The notes beneath the pieces are model-generated. The model was not told the origin of the DNA, ran no database searches, and saw nothing but the letters and a program-made list of their open reading frames with translations. A stretch of 15,514 nucleotides of DNA from positions 1 to 15,514 of the forward strand of contig DASYNF010000022.1 of NCBI GenBank assembly GCA_036008685.1, in the 5' to 3' direction. This DNA is from Actinomadura_C sp036008685 (GTDB taxonomy: Bacteria; Actinomycetota; Actinomycetes; Streptosporangiales; Streptosporangiaceae). How positions within the stretch are numbered: the stretch's first letter is position 1; every line of letters begins with the position of its first letter. Below are positions 1-7,668 of this stretch, piece by piece. A program made the translations under genes and the position numbers.

Positions 1-374
1 TCGTGTGCGAGCACCACGCGGCGACCGAACCGAGAGAGGGGTGCGGCCCTCCGGAGGTGAGGACGGCTCATGCACCGAGGTCGCATCCACGCGGGGTCAC
101 GGGCGGCAAGGAAGCCGGCTGCGGCGTGACGGGCGTACGGCAGATGCCGTACCGCGCGATGATCGCGGACCTCAGATGCGCAACGTCCACCTCTATCGGA
201 GACGACAGGACTTTCGAACTGTACCTCAGCCGCTCCGCCGGTGGCCGGCGCCGCGCGTCCTGTGAGGCTCGGCAGCGCGCGGGCCAGGCCGTACGACACC
301 CGGGCGAAGCGGGTGTCCGGGCCCATGTCCCGGGAGCCGGCGACCCTACCGGGCCCGGGCGAATGATCTTGGAG
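1..374. other. Left-edge region with no supported gene
   Basis: I see no gene here that I can support. Several frames stay open by chance because of the high GC. One minus-strand frame is open from the left edge through about position 400. Its part between about 326 and 255 has GC-rich third positions and reads like coding sequence (from an ATG at 326: MGPDTRFARVSYGLARALPS), but the stretch from about 250 down to 150 has mixed third positions and looks non-coding. An 8-bp inverted repeat (GACACCCG at 295-302, CGGGTGTC at 310-317) lies in the same place. This could be an upstream intergenic region, the end of a gene that runs off the left edge, or a gene remnant. I recognise no family. Confidence 0.4.
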
Positions 375-406
375 TGAACAGGCGAACTTGCAAGTTCCCC
401 TGTTCA
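375..406. promoter_or_regulatory. 32-bp palindrome, probable MarR operator
   Basis: A perfect 14-bp core palindrome, GAACTTGCAAGTTC (384-397), is flanked by matching outer arms TGAACAGG (375-382) and CCTGTTCA (399-406). Only the pair 383/398 (C and C) breaks the symmetry, so 30 of 32 positions pair. It lies 17 bp before the MarR start and covers the likely -35 element. MarR dimers bind palindromes of this kind and repress their own operons. That this regulator binds here is inferred from position and symmetry. Confidence 0.75.
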
Positions 407-417
407 TCCAGCAAAGT
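388..417 (+). promoter_or_regulatory. Candidate promoter of the MarR-MFS operon
   Basis: TTGCAA (388-393) could serve as a -35 element and CAAAGT (412-417) as a weak -10, separated by 18 bp. The -10 ends 6 nt before the ATG at 424, the spacing expected for a leaderless transcript. No Shine-Dalgarno is visible before that ATG, which fits. The -35 lies inside the palindrome, so a bound repressor would cover it. The -10 is a poor match, so this is tentative. Confidence 0.35.
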
Positions 418-423
418 GCACTT

Positions 424-864
424 ATGGTGCATGAGGGGACGAACGACCTCGCCGCGGCGGCCGCGGAGCTGCGGCTGGTCGTGGGACAGCTGAACCGGCG
501 GCTCCGTGCGGCCTCGGCGAGGCATGAGCTGACCTGGTCGCAGGTGGCGGCCATGAGCCGGCTGGACGCCGACGGGCCGTCGACGACCGTGGCGCTGGCC
601 CGGGCCGAGGCGGTGAGGCCCCAGTCCATGGGCGCCACGCTCGCCGTGCTGACCGAGCGCGGCCTGGTGGAGCGCGCCCCCGACCCGGCGGACGGACGGC
701 AGGTGATCTTCTCGCTGACCCGGCTCGGCACCGAGGTGCTGGCCGAGGGGCGCACGGCCAGGCAGGCATGGCTGGCCCAGGCGATGGAGGCCGAGTTCGA
801 CCCGGCCGAACGGCAGACGGTCGTCACCGCCATCGAGTTGCTGAAGCGCCTGGTACGACCTTGA
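424..864 (+). CDS. MarR family transcriptional regulator
   Basis: This is a 146-aa winged-helix DNA-binding repressor of the MarR family, expected to act as a dimer and to be released by a small-molecule ligand. The helix-turn-helix covers about residues 36-83, with the recognition-helix region near RPQSMGATLAVLTERGLVER. The wing carries the family's D-x-R pattern in DPADGRQVIFSLT (residues 87-99). Helices at both ends would form the dimer interface. The frame stays open up to a TTG at 388, but that codon lies inside the palindrome, so I prefer ATG 424 (GTG 427 is also possible). The stop overlaps the start of the MFS gene, so the two are probably co-transcribed and the regulator likely controls the exporter as well as itself. 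The inducer cannot be told from the sequence. Confidence 0.88.
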   Translation: MVHEGTNDLAAAAAELRLVVGQLNRRLRAASARHELTWSQVAAMSRLDADGPSTTVALARAEAVRPQSMGATLAVLTERGLVERAPDPADGRQVIFSLTRLGTEVLAEGRTARQAWLAQAMEAEFDPAERQTVVTAIELLKRLVRP

Positions 865-2288
865 CCGACCGACCTGGTCCCGCGGTCGCCGACGGCGTCA
901 CCGCCGTGGGAAAGGCCCGCGGCGATCAAGGCGGCTTCGGCTTCCGGCTGATCGTGCCACTGGTCATCGGGTCCCTGCTCAACCCGATCAACTCGACGAT
1001 GATCTCCACGGCGCTGGTGCCCATCGGGCGGGATTTTCACGCCGGGGCCGTGGAGACGGCGTGGCTGATCGCGGCTCTCTACCTGACCAGTGCCGTCGCG
1101 CAGCCGGTCATGGGCCGGGTCGCCGGCGTCCTGGGACCGCGCCGGGTCTACCTCACGGGTCTCGTGGTCGTGGGCCTGGCCGGGATCGCCGGGATCGAGG
1201 CGCCGTCGCTGGCCTTCCTCATCGGGGTCCGGGCCGTGCTCGGGATCGGCACCTCGGCCGCCTATCCGGCCGCCATGACGATCCTGCGGGCGCACTCACG
1301 CCGCATCGGCCGCGAGACCCCCCGCACCGTCCTCGGGGTCCTGTCCCTGGCGGCGCTGTCCAGCGCCGCCGTCGGCCCGAGCCTCGGCGGAATGCTCACC
1401 GACCTCGCGGGCTGGCACGCCATCTTCGTGGTCAACACGCCGCTCGCGCTCATCGGCATCGTGCTGACGGTCCTGTGGCTGCCGCGGGACCCGCCGCGCG
1501 GCGAACGGGCCGCGCGGCGGGTCCGGTTCGACGTCGTCGGCATCGGCCTGTTCACCGTCATGCTGGTCGTCGCCCTGTTCTTTCTGATGGACCTTCGCCA
1601 TCCGCGGTGGCCGCTGCTGCCGCTGGTGGCCATGGCCGGCGCCGCGCTCGGCGTGCATTCGTGGCGGCGTGCGGCGCCGTTCATCGACCTGCGGATGATG
1701 GCCCGTAATCAGGCGCTGACCAGGAGCTATGTCCGCACGGGCGTGGCCTGGGCGCTGATGTACTGCGTGATGTACGGCTTCGCCCAGTGGCTCCAGGACG
1801 GCCACGGGTTCACCGCCTCCCAGGCCGGTCTCATCACGCTGCCGATGTCGCTGGTGGCCGGGGTGTGCTCGCTGCTCGGCGCCCGCACCAAGGGGATCCG
1901 CGGCCCGCTGGTGCTCGCGGCCGCGGCCATGCTCGCGGGCTGTACGACCCTGCTGCTGCTGACCGGAAGCACTCCGGCGCTTCTGTTGATCGCGGCGGCC
2001 ATGATCTTCGGCCTGCCGCAGGGCCTGAACTCGACCGGCAACCAGGCGGCCGTCTACGCCCAGGCCCCGGCGCAGGATGTCGGCACGGCCACCGGGCTGC
2101 AGCGTACATTTCAGTACATCGGCGCCATCACGGCGTCCAGCCTGATCGGGCTGTTCTACGGCCAACGGGCCTCCGACGCGGGGCTGCACGGACTGGCCGT
2201 GGCGATGATCGTACTGAGCGCCCTGCTGCTCGTGGGGACGGTCGCCGACCGCACGCTGGCCCGTCATCCCGCACGGTCCCGGCCCTGA
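861..2288 (+). CDS. MFS transporter, DHA2 (EmrB/QacA-like) drug exporter
   Basis: This is a 475-aa integral membrane protein of the major facilitator superfamily, expected to export small toxic molecules in exchange for protons. I count about 14 hydrophobic segments, typical of the DHA2 group. Family marks are the first helix with NPINSTMISTALVPIGRDF (residues 41-59) and motif A, GRVAGVLGPRR, at about 85-95 in the loop after the second helix. A roughly 27-residue hydrophilic stretch precedes the first helix. I place the start at TTG 861, whose TTGA overlaps the MarR stop and suggests translational coupling; GTG 906 is an alternative that loses 15 residues. The frame stays open further upstream inside marR, but that part is antisense-like shadow. 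The MarR partner suggests induction by substrate. The substrate is unknown. Confidence 0.88.
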   Translation: MTDRPGPAVADGVTAVGKARGDQGGFGFRLIVPLVIGSLLNPINSTMISTALVPIGRDFHAGAVETAWLIAALYLTSAVAQPVMGRVAGVLGPRRVYLTGLVVVGLAGIAGIEAPSLAFLIGVRAVLGIGTSAAYPAAMTILRAHSRRIGRETPRTVLGVLSLAALSSAAVGPSLGGMLTDLAGWHAIFVVNTPLALIGIVLTVLWLPRDPPRGERAARRVRFDVVGIGLFTVMLVVALFFLMDLRHPRWPLLPLVAMAGAALGVHSWRRAAPFIDLRMMARNQALTRSYVRTGVAWALMYCVMYGFAQWLQDGHGFTASQAGLITLPMSLVAGVCSLLGARTKGIRGPLVLAAAAMLAGCTTLLLLTGSTPALLLIAAAMIFGLPQGLNSTGNQAAVYAQAPAQDVGTATGLQRTFQYIGAITASSLIGLFYGQRASDAGLHGLAVAMIVLSALLLVGTVADRTLARHPARSRP

Positions 2289-2331
2289 CGCCTCGACCGC
2301 ACTTCCACCGAACCTGGACCGCACGTGGACC

Positions 2332-2376
2332 GAACCCGGCGGGCCTGCTGCGTCCGGCCGCAGCGAGACCGGGTTC
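2332..2376. terminator. Candidate bidirectional terminator between MFS and TetR
   Basis: Two nested inverted repeats lie between these convergent genes. The outer arms are GAACCCGG (2332-2339) and CCGGGTTC (2369-2376); the inner arms are GCTGCG (2347-2352) and CGCAGC (2359-2364). The outer arm overlaps the TetR stop codon by two bases. There is no T-tract on either side, which is usual in high-GC actinomycetes. The position supports a terminator, but function is inferred. Confidence 0.4.
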
Positions 2377-3139
2377 AGCAGCCGGTGGACTGCCCGCAGC
2401 GGGCTCGGATCAGCTGCTCGATGCCGTCCAGCAGCCGCTGCAGGCCGAACTCGAAACCGTCGATCGGGTCCTCGAAGACGCCCGCGTCATGGAAGCTCCT
2501 CATCGTCGGGTAGCGGGCCGGATCGATCAGCTTGTCCAGCAGCGGGGCGCGTGAGGCATACCACTGCTCGTCGGTGAGCCCCGTGTGCTGCTCGACCTGG
2601 GCGGCGTCCACGGAGGTGCGCGCGACGCCGCGGACATACCCGTCCACCACATTGATCATGGCGACGATCTCGCGGTCGCTGAGGCCGATGCCCGAAAGCG
2701 CGCGCAGTGCCGAATCACCCCAGGCGACCTCGTTGGGTCCCATCGGAGGATGGACGGTCGCCACCTGGAGCACCCAGGGGTGGCGGCGGTGCGAGGCCAG
2801 GCTCTGGCGGGCCCACAGCTCCACGCGGGCCCGCCAGTCTCCGTGCAGCTCGCCGAGCAAAGGCGCCTCGCCCGCCACCGTGTCGAGCATGACGTCGACC
2901 AGTTCCGCCTTTCCCGGCACATAGGTGTACAGCGACATGGCCGCCACCCCCAGCCGGTCGGCGACGTGACGCATGGACAGCGCCGCGAGGCCCTCGGCGT
3001 CGGCTATCTCGATCGCGGCCTGGGTGATCTGCTGAACGGTCAAGCGCGGTTTGGGGCCTCGCCGGGGGCGTTCCTGCACGCCCCACAGCAGTTCGAGGCT
3101 GCGCTTGGGATCCCCTCGGCCGCTGAACTCGGTGGTCAC
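2375..3139 (-). CDS. TetR/AcrR family transcriptional regulator (TetR_C_1 type)
   Basis: This is a 254-aa repressor. The N-terminal TetR helix-turn-helix spans about residues 34-80 and contains LSMRHVADRLGVAAMSLYTYV followed by PGKAELVDVMLD; it is preceded by a basic stretch (RPRRGPKPR). The C-terminal ligand and dimer domain fits the tetracycline-repressor-like type (PF02909), often found beside transporter genes. I chose GTG 3139: the frame is open much further upstream, but those codons run through the promoter region and the inverted repeat. It converges on the MFS gene and is divergent from the SNF2 operon. It could regulate either neighbour or only itself. The inverted repeat at 3176-3196 next to its own -10 argues for self-repression. 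Confidence 0.88.
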   Translation of the reverse strand: MTTEFSGRGDPKRSLELLWGVQERPRRGPKPRLTVQQITQAAIEIADAEGLAALSMRHVADRLGVAAMSLYTYVPGKAELVDVMLDTVAGEAPLLGELHGDWRARVELWARQSLASHRRHPWVLQVATVHPPMGPNEVAWGDSALRALSGIGLSDREIVAMINVVDGYVRGVARTSVDAAQVEQHTGLTDEQWYASRAPLLDKLIDPARYPTMRSFHDAGVFEDPIDGFEFGLQRLLDGIEQLIRARCGQSTGC

Positions 3140-3169
3140 CCTGTCATTCTGCCCACAAAAACTTCTTAC

Positions 3170-3175
3170 ATCGTA
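3170..3175 (-). promoter_or_regulatory. Candidate -10 element of the TetR gene
   Basis: Read on the minus strand this is TACGAT, matching the actinobacterial TANNNT pattern. It would start transcription near 3163, leaving a leader of about 24 nt before GTG 3139. No clear -35 is visible. It directly abuts the inverted repeat, so a protein bound there would block it. Confidence 0.4.
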
Positions 3176-3196
3176 CGGATTCGTTTTCCGAATCCG
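3176..3196. promoter_or_regulatory. 21-bp inverted repeat, probable TetR operator
   Basis: Perfect 8-bp arms CGGATTCG (3176-3183) and CGAATCCG (3189-3196) flank a 5-bp spacer. The repeat lies in the 191-bp divergent region between the TetR gene and the SNF2 gene, against the candidate TetR -10. Length and symmetry fit a TetR dimer site. Binding is inferred. Confidence 0.6.
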
Positions 3197-3330
3197 GCGG
3201 GTAGCCTCGCACAAGTCCATACGCTGTACGTAGTTGTGTGCGTGGTCGTGTACCGGGCCGCGCGGCGGCCGGATGAGGATACGATGCCGGGCCGTCCCGG
3301 CCCGCCGGCCGGAACCTCGGGGGCGAGCGG

Positions 3331-6270
3331 ATGGAAGCAGGGGATATGACCAGCGTGTCCCATGAACAGGCGGCGGGGCTCGCCCGGTGCGCGGTGGTGT
3401 TCGAGCCCGCCGACCCGCCACGGGACGGCCAGATGGCGTTCTGGCACCCCGACGGCGACACTCCGCCCCAGGGGTCCGGAGCCGCCGGTGAGCTGACCGT
3501 CGTCGTCCCCGGGCAGGACGGGCTCCGCACCCGTACGGTCCCGGCGTTGCGGCTGCCCGTAAGGGAGGCGGTGCCGCTGCTCAGCCGGGCCCGCGGCGAC
3601 GCCCAGGCCCACCCCGCGGCGGCCTTCTGGGGCGCGGCCACGCTGGTGGCCTTGCAACTGGTCGCCCGGGGACTACTGCTGCCCGGGGTGTCCCCCGGTG
3701 ACTTCGAGGCGTGGCGGGTCGGCCCGCTGCAACCGCGGGACGCCGAGCGGATCCGGGAGCTGGCGGCCGCGATGCCGGCGATGGCCCGGGCCGCCGTGCC
3801 GGCCCCCCACCCGGTGCCCCTCTCGGACAGGCCCGGGCAGTGCGGGTCTGAGGAGGCGGCGGACGGGCCGGAGCTGCCGGACTCCCATGGGCTGGTCCGC
3901 GCGTTCCTGGACGCGGTGGCCGACGGGATGCCCCGCACCCCCGCGGCGGCGCGTGCCGCCGGCGGGCCGGTGTTCGCCGCGGCGCGGCCGCAGCGGGTGC
4001 CCGGGCTGCGGGACTGGGCCGAGGAGGTCGCCACGGGAACCGATGCGGGGGTGCGGGTCTCACTCCGGCTGGACTGGGCACCTCCCATGCCCGGCACGCA
4101 GGCGCAGGCCGGGCCGTTCAGGGCCGTCGTGCAGGTGCACAGCCTGGCCGATCCCGCACTGGTCCTCGACGCCGCGGAGCTGTGGGAGGGAGCCGACCCG
4201 CGCCTGGGCGAGCGGGCCCGGATCGACACCATGATGGGCGTACGGCGGGCCGCGCGGGCGTGGCCTCCACTGGAGCGGCTGCTGCGGGCGGCCGTGCCGG
4301 ACGAGCTGGTGCTGTCCGACGAGCAGGTCGAAGAGCTGCTCGAGGACGCGGCGGCACGGCTGACCGCGGCCGGCGTCGAGGTGCACTGGCCGCGGGAGCT
4401 CGCCCGTGAGCTGACCGCGGGCGCGGTGCTGGGCGACACCGACGCGCCGCCGTCGGACCTGGCGGCGTTCCTGGGCGGTGATGGGCTGCTGACCCTCAAC
4501 TGGCGGCTCGCCCTCGGCGGCGAACCGCTGAGCGCCACCGAGATGGACCTGCTGGCCGAGGCGCACCGGCCGGTCGTCCGGCTGCGGGACCAGTGGGTGC
4601 TGGTCGATCCGGCGCTGGCCCGCAAGGCGCGCCAGCGCGAGCTGAAGCCGCTCACCCCGATCGACGCGCTCGGCGCCGCTCTCACCGGCACCGCCGAGGC
4701 CGACGGCGAACAGGTCCAGGTCGCCCCGGGCGGCTGGCTGGCGGCCCTGCGGGAGCGGATCGCCGACCCCGACGGCGGCGGGGAGCCGGTACGGCAGCCG
4801 GCCGACCTGGCCGCCACGCTGCGGGACTACCAGCTGCGAGGACTGCGCTGGCTCGCCCGGATGACCTCGCTGGGGCTCGGCGGCTGCCTCGCCGACGACA
4901 TGGGACTCGGCAAGACGATCACTCTGATCGCCCTGCATCTGCACCGGTGCGCCACCGAGGCCACGCCACGGCCCACGCTGGTGGTCTGCCCGGCGTCGCT
5001 GCTGGGCAACTGGGAGCGGGAGGTCGAGCGGTTCGCGCCGGGGACGGCCGTACGGCGCTTTCACGGCCCGCGCCGTACGCTCGACGGCCTGGACGGCGGC
5101 TTCGTGATCACCACCTACGCGACCATGCGCCTGGACGCCGACACCCTCGCCGCCCACGACTGGGGGCTGCTGGTCGCCGACGAGGCCCAGCACGTGAAGA
5201 ACCCCCGCTCCGGCACCGCGCGGGCGTTGCGGCAGATCCCCTCCCAGGCGCGCGTGGCGCTCACCGGAACACCGGTGGAGAACAACCTCTCGGAGCTGTG
5301 GGCGATCCTGGACTGGACCTGCCCGGGGCTGCTCGGCACCCTCGCCGCCTTCCGGAGCCGCTTCGCCGGCCTGATCGAGGCCGGCCGGGACCCGGCGGCC
5401 GCCGAACGGCTGTCACGTCTGGTGCGGCCGTTCCTGCTGCGCCGCCGCAAGTCCGACCCCGGCATCGCGCCCGAGCTGCCCGCCAAGACCCTGACCGACC
5501 GGCCGGTCGCGTTGACCCACGAGCAGGCCGGGCTGTATGAGGCGGTGGTACGCGAGACCATGGCGCAGATCCGCGGCAGCAGCGGCATGGCCCGTCGCGG
5601 GCTGGTCATGAAGCTCCTCACCTCGCTGAAGCAGATCTGCAACCACCCGGCGCACTACCTCAAGGAGTCCCGGCCGCGTCTCGGGGGCCGGTCCGGCAAG
5701 CTGGAGCTGCTGGAGGAACTCCTGGAGACGATCATCGCCGAGGGTGGTGCGGTGCTGGTCTTCACTCAGTACGTCGCGATGGCCCGGCTCATCGAGCGGC
5801 ATCTCATCGAGCTCGGGCTGGCGTCGCAGCTGCTGCACGGCGGCACGCCGGTCCGGGGCCGCGAGGAGATGGTCCGGCGCTTCCAGGCCGGTGAGGTGCC
5901 GGTCTTCCTGCTGTCGCTCAAGGCGGCCGGCACCGGCCTCAACCTCACCCGCGCCGACCATGTCGTGCACTTCGACCGGTGGTGGAACCCGGCCGTGGAG
6001 GAGCAGGCCACCGACCGGGCCTACCGCATCGGCCAGACCCGGCCCGTCCAGGTGCACCGGCTCATCACCGAGGGCACGGTCGAAGACCGCATCGCCGAGA
6101 TGCTCCGGACCAAGCGCGAGCTGGCCGAGGCGGTGCTGCACGCCGGCGACACCGAGATCGGCGAGCTCACCGAACTGTCCGACGCCGAGCTGACCGACCT
6201 CGTGGGCCTGCGCGGCGCGCCGGCGCCGCGCGGGGGAAGCCGAGGAAATGGACCAGGAGGCGGGCGATGA
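3331..6270 (+). CDS. SNF2-family DEAD/DEAH-type helicase (DUF3670 type)
   Basis: This is a 979-aa cytoplasmic ATPase of the SNF2 family, which moves along double-stranded DNA and remodels protein-DNA complexes. Residues 1 to about 490 form the poorly characterised N-terminal region of the bacterial group (DUF3670-like). The SNF2 ATPase starts at DYQLRGLRWLARM. Walker A is DDMGLGKT (522-529), motif Ia LVVCPASLLGNWE, the Walker B box DEAQ (617-620) and motif III LTGTPVENNLSELW. The helicase C-terminal domain holds VFTQYVAMARLIERHL, the SLKAAGTGLNL motif and DRAYRIGQTRPVQVHRL (from about residue 895). All catalytic motifs look intact. ATG 3346 is an equally good start, with GGAAG 9 nt upstream. 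The stop overlaps the SWIM gene (ATGA), so the two are translationally coupled. Substrate and role are unknown; repair or transcription recycling (RapA/HepA-like) is the usual guess. Confidence 0.92.
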   Translation: MEAGDMTSVSHEQAAGLARCAVVFEPADPPRDGQMAFWHPDGDTPPQGSGAAGELTVVVPGQDGLRTRTVPALRLPVREAVPLLSRARGDAQAHPAAAFWGAATLVALQLVARGLLLPGVSPGDFEAWRVGPLQPRDAERIRELAAAMPAMARAAVPAPHPVPLSDRPGQCGSEEAADGPELPDSHGLVRAFLDAVADGMPRTPAAARAAGGPVFAAARPQRVPGLRDWAEEVATGTDAGVRVSLRLDWAPPMPGTQAQAGPFRAVVQVHSLADPALVLDAAELWEGADPRLGERARIDTMMGVRRAARAWPPLERLLRAAVPDELVLSDEQVEELLEDAAARLTAAGVEVHWPRELARELTAGAVLGDTDAPPSDLAAFLGGDGLLTLNWRLALGGEPLSATEMDLLAEAHRPVVRLRDQWVLVDPALARKARQRELKPLTPIDALGAALTGTAEADGEQVQVAPGGWLAALRERIADPDGGGEPVRQPADLAATLRDYQLRGLRWLARMTSLGLGGCLADDMGLGKTITLIALHLHRCATEATPRPTLVVCPASLLGNWEREVERFAPGTAVRRFHGPRRTLDGLDGGFVITTYATMRLDADTLAAHDWGLLVADEAQHVKNPRSGTARALRQIPSQARVALTGTPVENNLSELWAILDWTCPGLLGTLAAFRSRFAGLIEAGRDPAAAERLSRLVRPFLLRRRKSDPGIAPELPAKTLTDRPVALTHEQAGLYEAVVRETMAQIRGSSGMARRGLVMKLLTSLKQICNHPAHYLKESRPRLGGRSGKLELLEELLETIIAEGGAVLVFTQYVAMARLIERHLIELGLASQLLHGGTPVRGREEMVRRFQAGEVPVFLLSLKAAGTGLNLTRADHVVHFDRWWNPAVEEQATDRAYRIGQTRPVQVHRLITEGTVEDRIAEMLRTKRELAEAVLHAGDTEIGELTELSDAELTDLVGLRGAPAPRGGSRGNGPGGGR

Positions 6271-7607
6271 CCGGCGGCGAACGGGTCCAGGGCTTTCCCG
6301 CCTTCGACCCGGTCCGGCGGAGGGCGGGCCGGTTCGCCCGGACCTGGTGGGGCAACGCGTGGATCAAGGCGATGCAGGAAACCTCCCTGGACGAGGGGCC
6401 GCTGCGGCAGGGACGTGTCTACGCCTGCGCCGGCCGGGTCGGCCCGATCACCGTCAGCCCCGGCCGGATCGCGGCGCCCGTCTACGGCCTGCACGGCGCC
6501 GCCTACCGCACCGTCGTCCTCGTCGAACGGTTGTCGGACGCCCAGTGGGGCCGGCTCCTGGACCAGGTCGCCGCGGAGGCCGGGCACATCGCCGCGCTGC
6601 TGGACAGGGACATGCCGCACGACCTCGTGCACGCCGCCGCGGACGCGGGCGTGCGGCTGCTGCCCGGTCTGGGCGACCTCGAGCCCGAGTGCGACTGCCC
6701 CGGCTGGGAACTGCCGTGCAAGCACGCGGCCGCTCTGTGCTACCAGGCGTCATGGCTGCTCGACCAGGACCCGTTCGTGCTGCTGCTCCTGCGCGGCCGA
6801 GGCCGGGCCGAACTCGTCGCCGAACTGCAGCGGCGCAACGCGCTCCACGTCCGTCCGGCCGCCGAGGACCGGCCGGCCGCGGCACGTGCGGCCGGCCCCA
6901 CGGCGGCCGAGGCCTACGCACGCGGTGTGCCGCCGCTGCCCGATCCCCCGCCGCCGGACCCCGGCACCCCGGTCGAGGGGATCCTGTCGGCGCTGCCGGC
7001 CGCCCCCGGAGTGGACCCGGCCGGGCTGCGGTTCCTGGCGGCCGACGCGGCGGCACGGGCCCGTGAGCTGCTCGCCGGCCGTACGCCACCTGTACTGGAT
7101 CTGTGGCAGGACACGGTACGGCTGGCGGCCGCGTACCAGGATCCACAGCTCACCGCGCGGCTGCGGCGAGCCGTCGACGCGGACGAAGGCCCGCAGGACA
7201 CGGGCGCGCGCCGTACGGATTCGGGCGCCGCGGGAGGGCGGACGGCCGCGGAGCTGCCCCGGGCCGTACGGGCGTGGCGCTACGGCGGTCCGGCCGGCCT
7301 GGAGGTGCTCGAGGAGGCCTGGAGCCCGCCGCGCGGTGACGCCAAGGTCAGCGGCGATCTGGCGCGGGCGCGGGCCGTACTGGCGCGGGCGGTCTCCGAC
7401 GGGTGGGGCGAGGGGCCCGACCCGGCTGCGGACGTGCGGACGCGGCGGCTGCTGAACCGGTGGACGGTCGAAGGGCTCGGGCTGCAGCTGCGCTACGGCC
7501 GGGACGGCCGTTGGTACCCCTACCGGCAGGAGTGCGGTGCCTGGTGGCCGGCCGGGCCGCCGGACCGGGACGCCGCCGCGGCGCTGGGCAGGCTGCTCGG
7601 CTCGTGA
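6267..7607 (+). CDS. SWIM zinc-finger protein, partner of the SNF2 helicase
   Basis: This is a 446-aa protein with one SWIM zinc finger. The motif CDCPGWELPCKH gives the ligands C142, C144, C151 and H153, matching the CxCx(n)CxH pattern; SWIM domains are thought to bind DNA or protein. The N-terminal part (FARTWWGNAWIKAMQ, about residues 24-38, then a small beta-rich segment) is typical of bacterial SWIM proteins found beside SNF2 genes. The remaining two thirds is rich in Ala, Arg and Pro with no domain I recognise. ATG 6267 overlaps the helicase stop (ATGA) and has a perfect AGGAGG at 6255-6260, 6 nt upstream, so it is coupled to the helicase but also well translated on its own. I infer that it targets or regulates the helicase. 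The frame stays open upstream inside the helicase gene, but the start is clear. Confidence 0.88.
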   Translation: MTGGERVQGFPAFDPVRRRAGRFARTWWGNAWIKAMQETSLDEGPLRQGRVYACAGRVGPITVSPGRIAAPVYGLHGAAYRTVVLVERLSDAQWGRLLDQVAAEAGHIAALLDRDMPHDLVHAAADAGVRLLPGLGDLEPECDCPGWELPCKHAAALCYQASWLLDQDPFVLLLLRGRGRAELVAELQRRNALHVRPAAEDRPAAARAAGPTAAEAYARGVPPLPDPPPPDPGTPVEGILSALPAAPGVDPAGLRFLAADAAARARELLAGRTPPVLDLWQDTVRLAAAYQDPQLTARLRRAVDADEGPQDTGARRTDSGAAGGRTAAELPRAVRAWRYGGPAGLEVLEEAWSPPRGDAKVSGDLARARAVLARAVSDGWGEGPDPAADVRTRRLLNRWTVEGLGLQLRYGRDGRWYPYRQECGAWWPAGPPDRDAAAALGRLLGS

Positions 7608-7624
7608 CCGAACGGAAGGGTCAC
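7604..7624. promoter_or_regulatory. Small inverted repeat between SWIM and ABC genes
   Basis: GTGACC (7604-7609) and GGTCAC (7619-7624) are separated by 9 nt. The repeat begins in the SWIM stop codon and sits 44 bp before the ABC ATPase start. It may be a weak hairpin or an operator. The 6-bp arms could also arise by chance. Confidence 0.25.
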
Positions 7625-7668
7625 CTGCGGACACCGGCGGGTACGGCTGGAGAGTGCGAGAGAAAGAC

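Noticed and set aside
3286..3301. GCCGGG-N4-CCCGGC hairpin in the SNF2 leader as an attenuator or riboswitch
   Set aside because: A 6-bp GC stem is common by chance at this base composition, and no antiterminator or conserved aptamer pattern is visible.
3144..4817. A 557-codon open frame on the minus strand
   Set aside because: It is antisense to the SNF2 gene, rich in Ser, Arg, Pro and Ala, and shows no family motif. Long open antisense frames are expected in high-GC genes.
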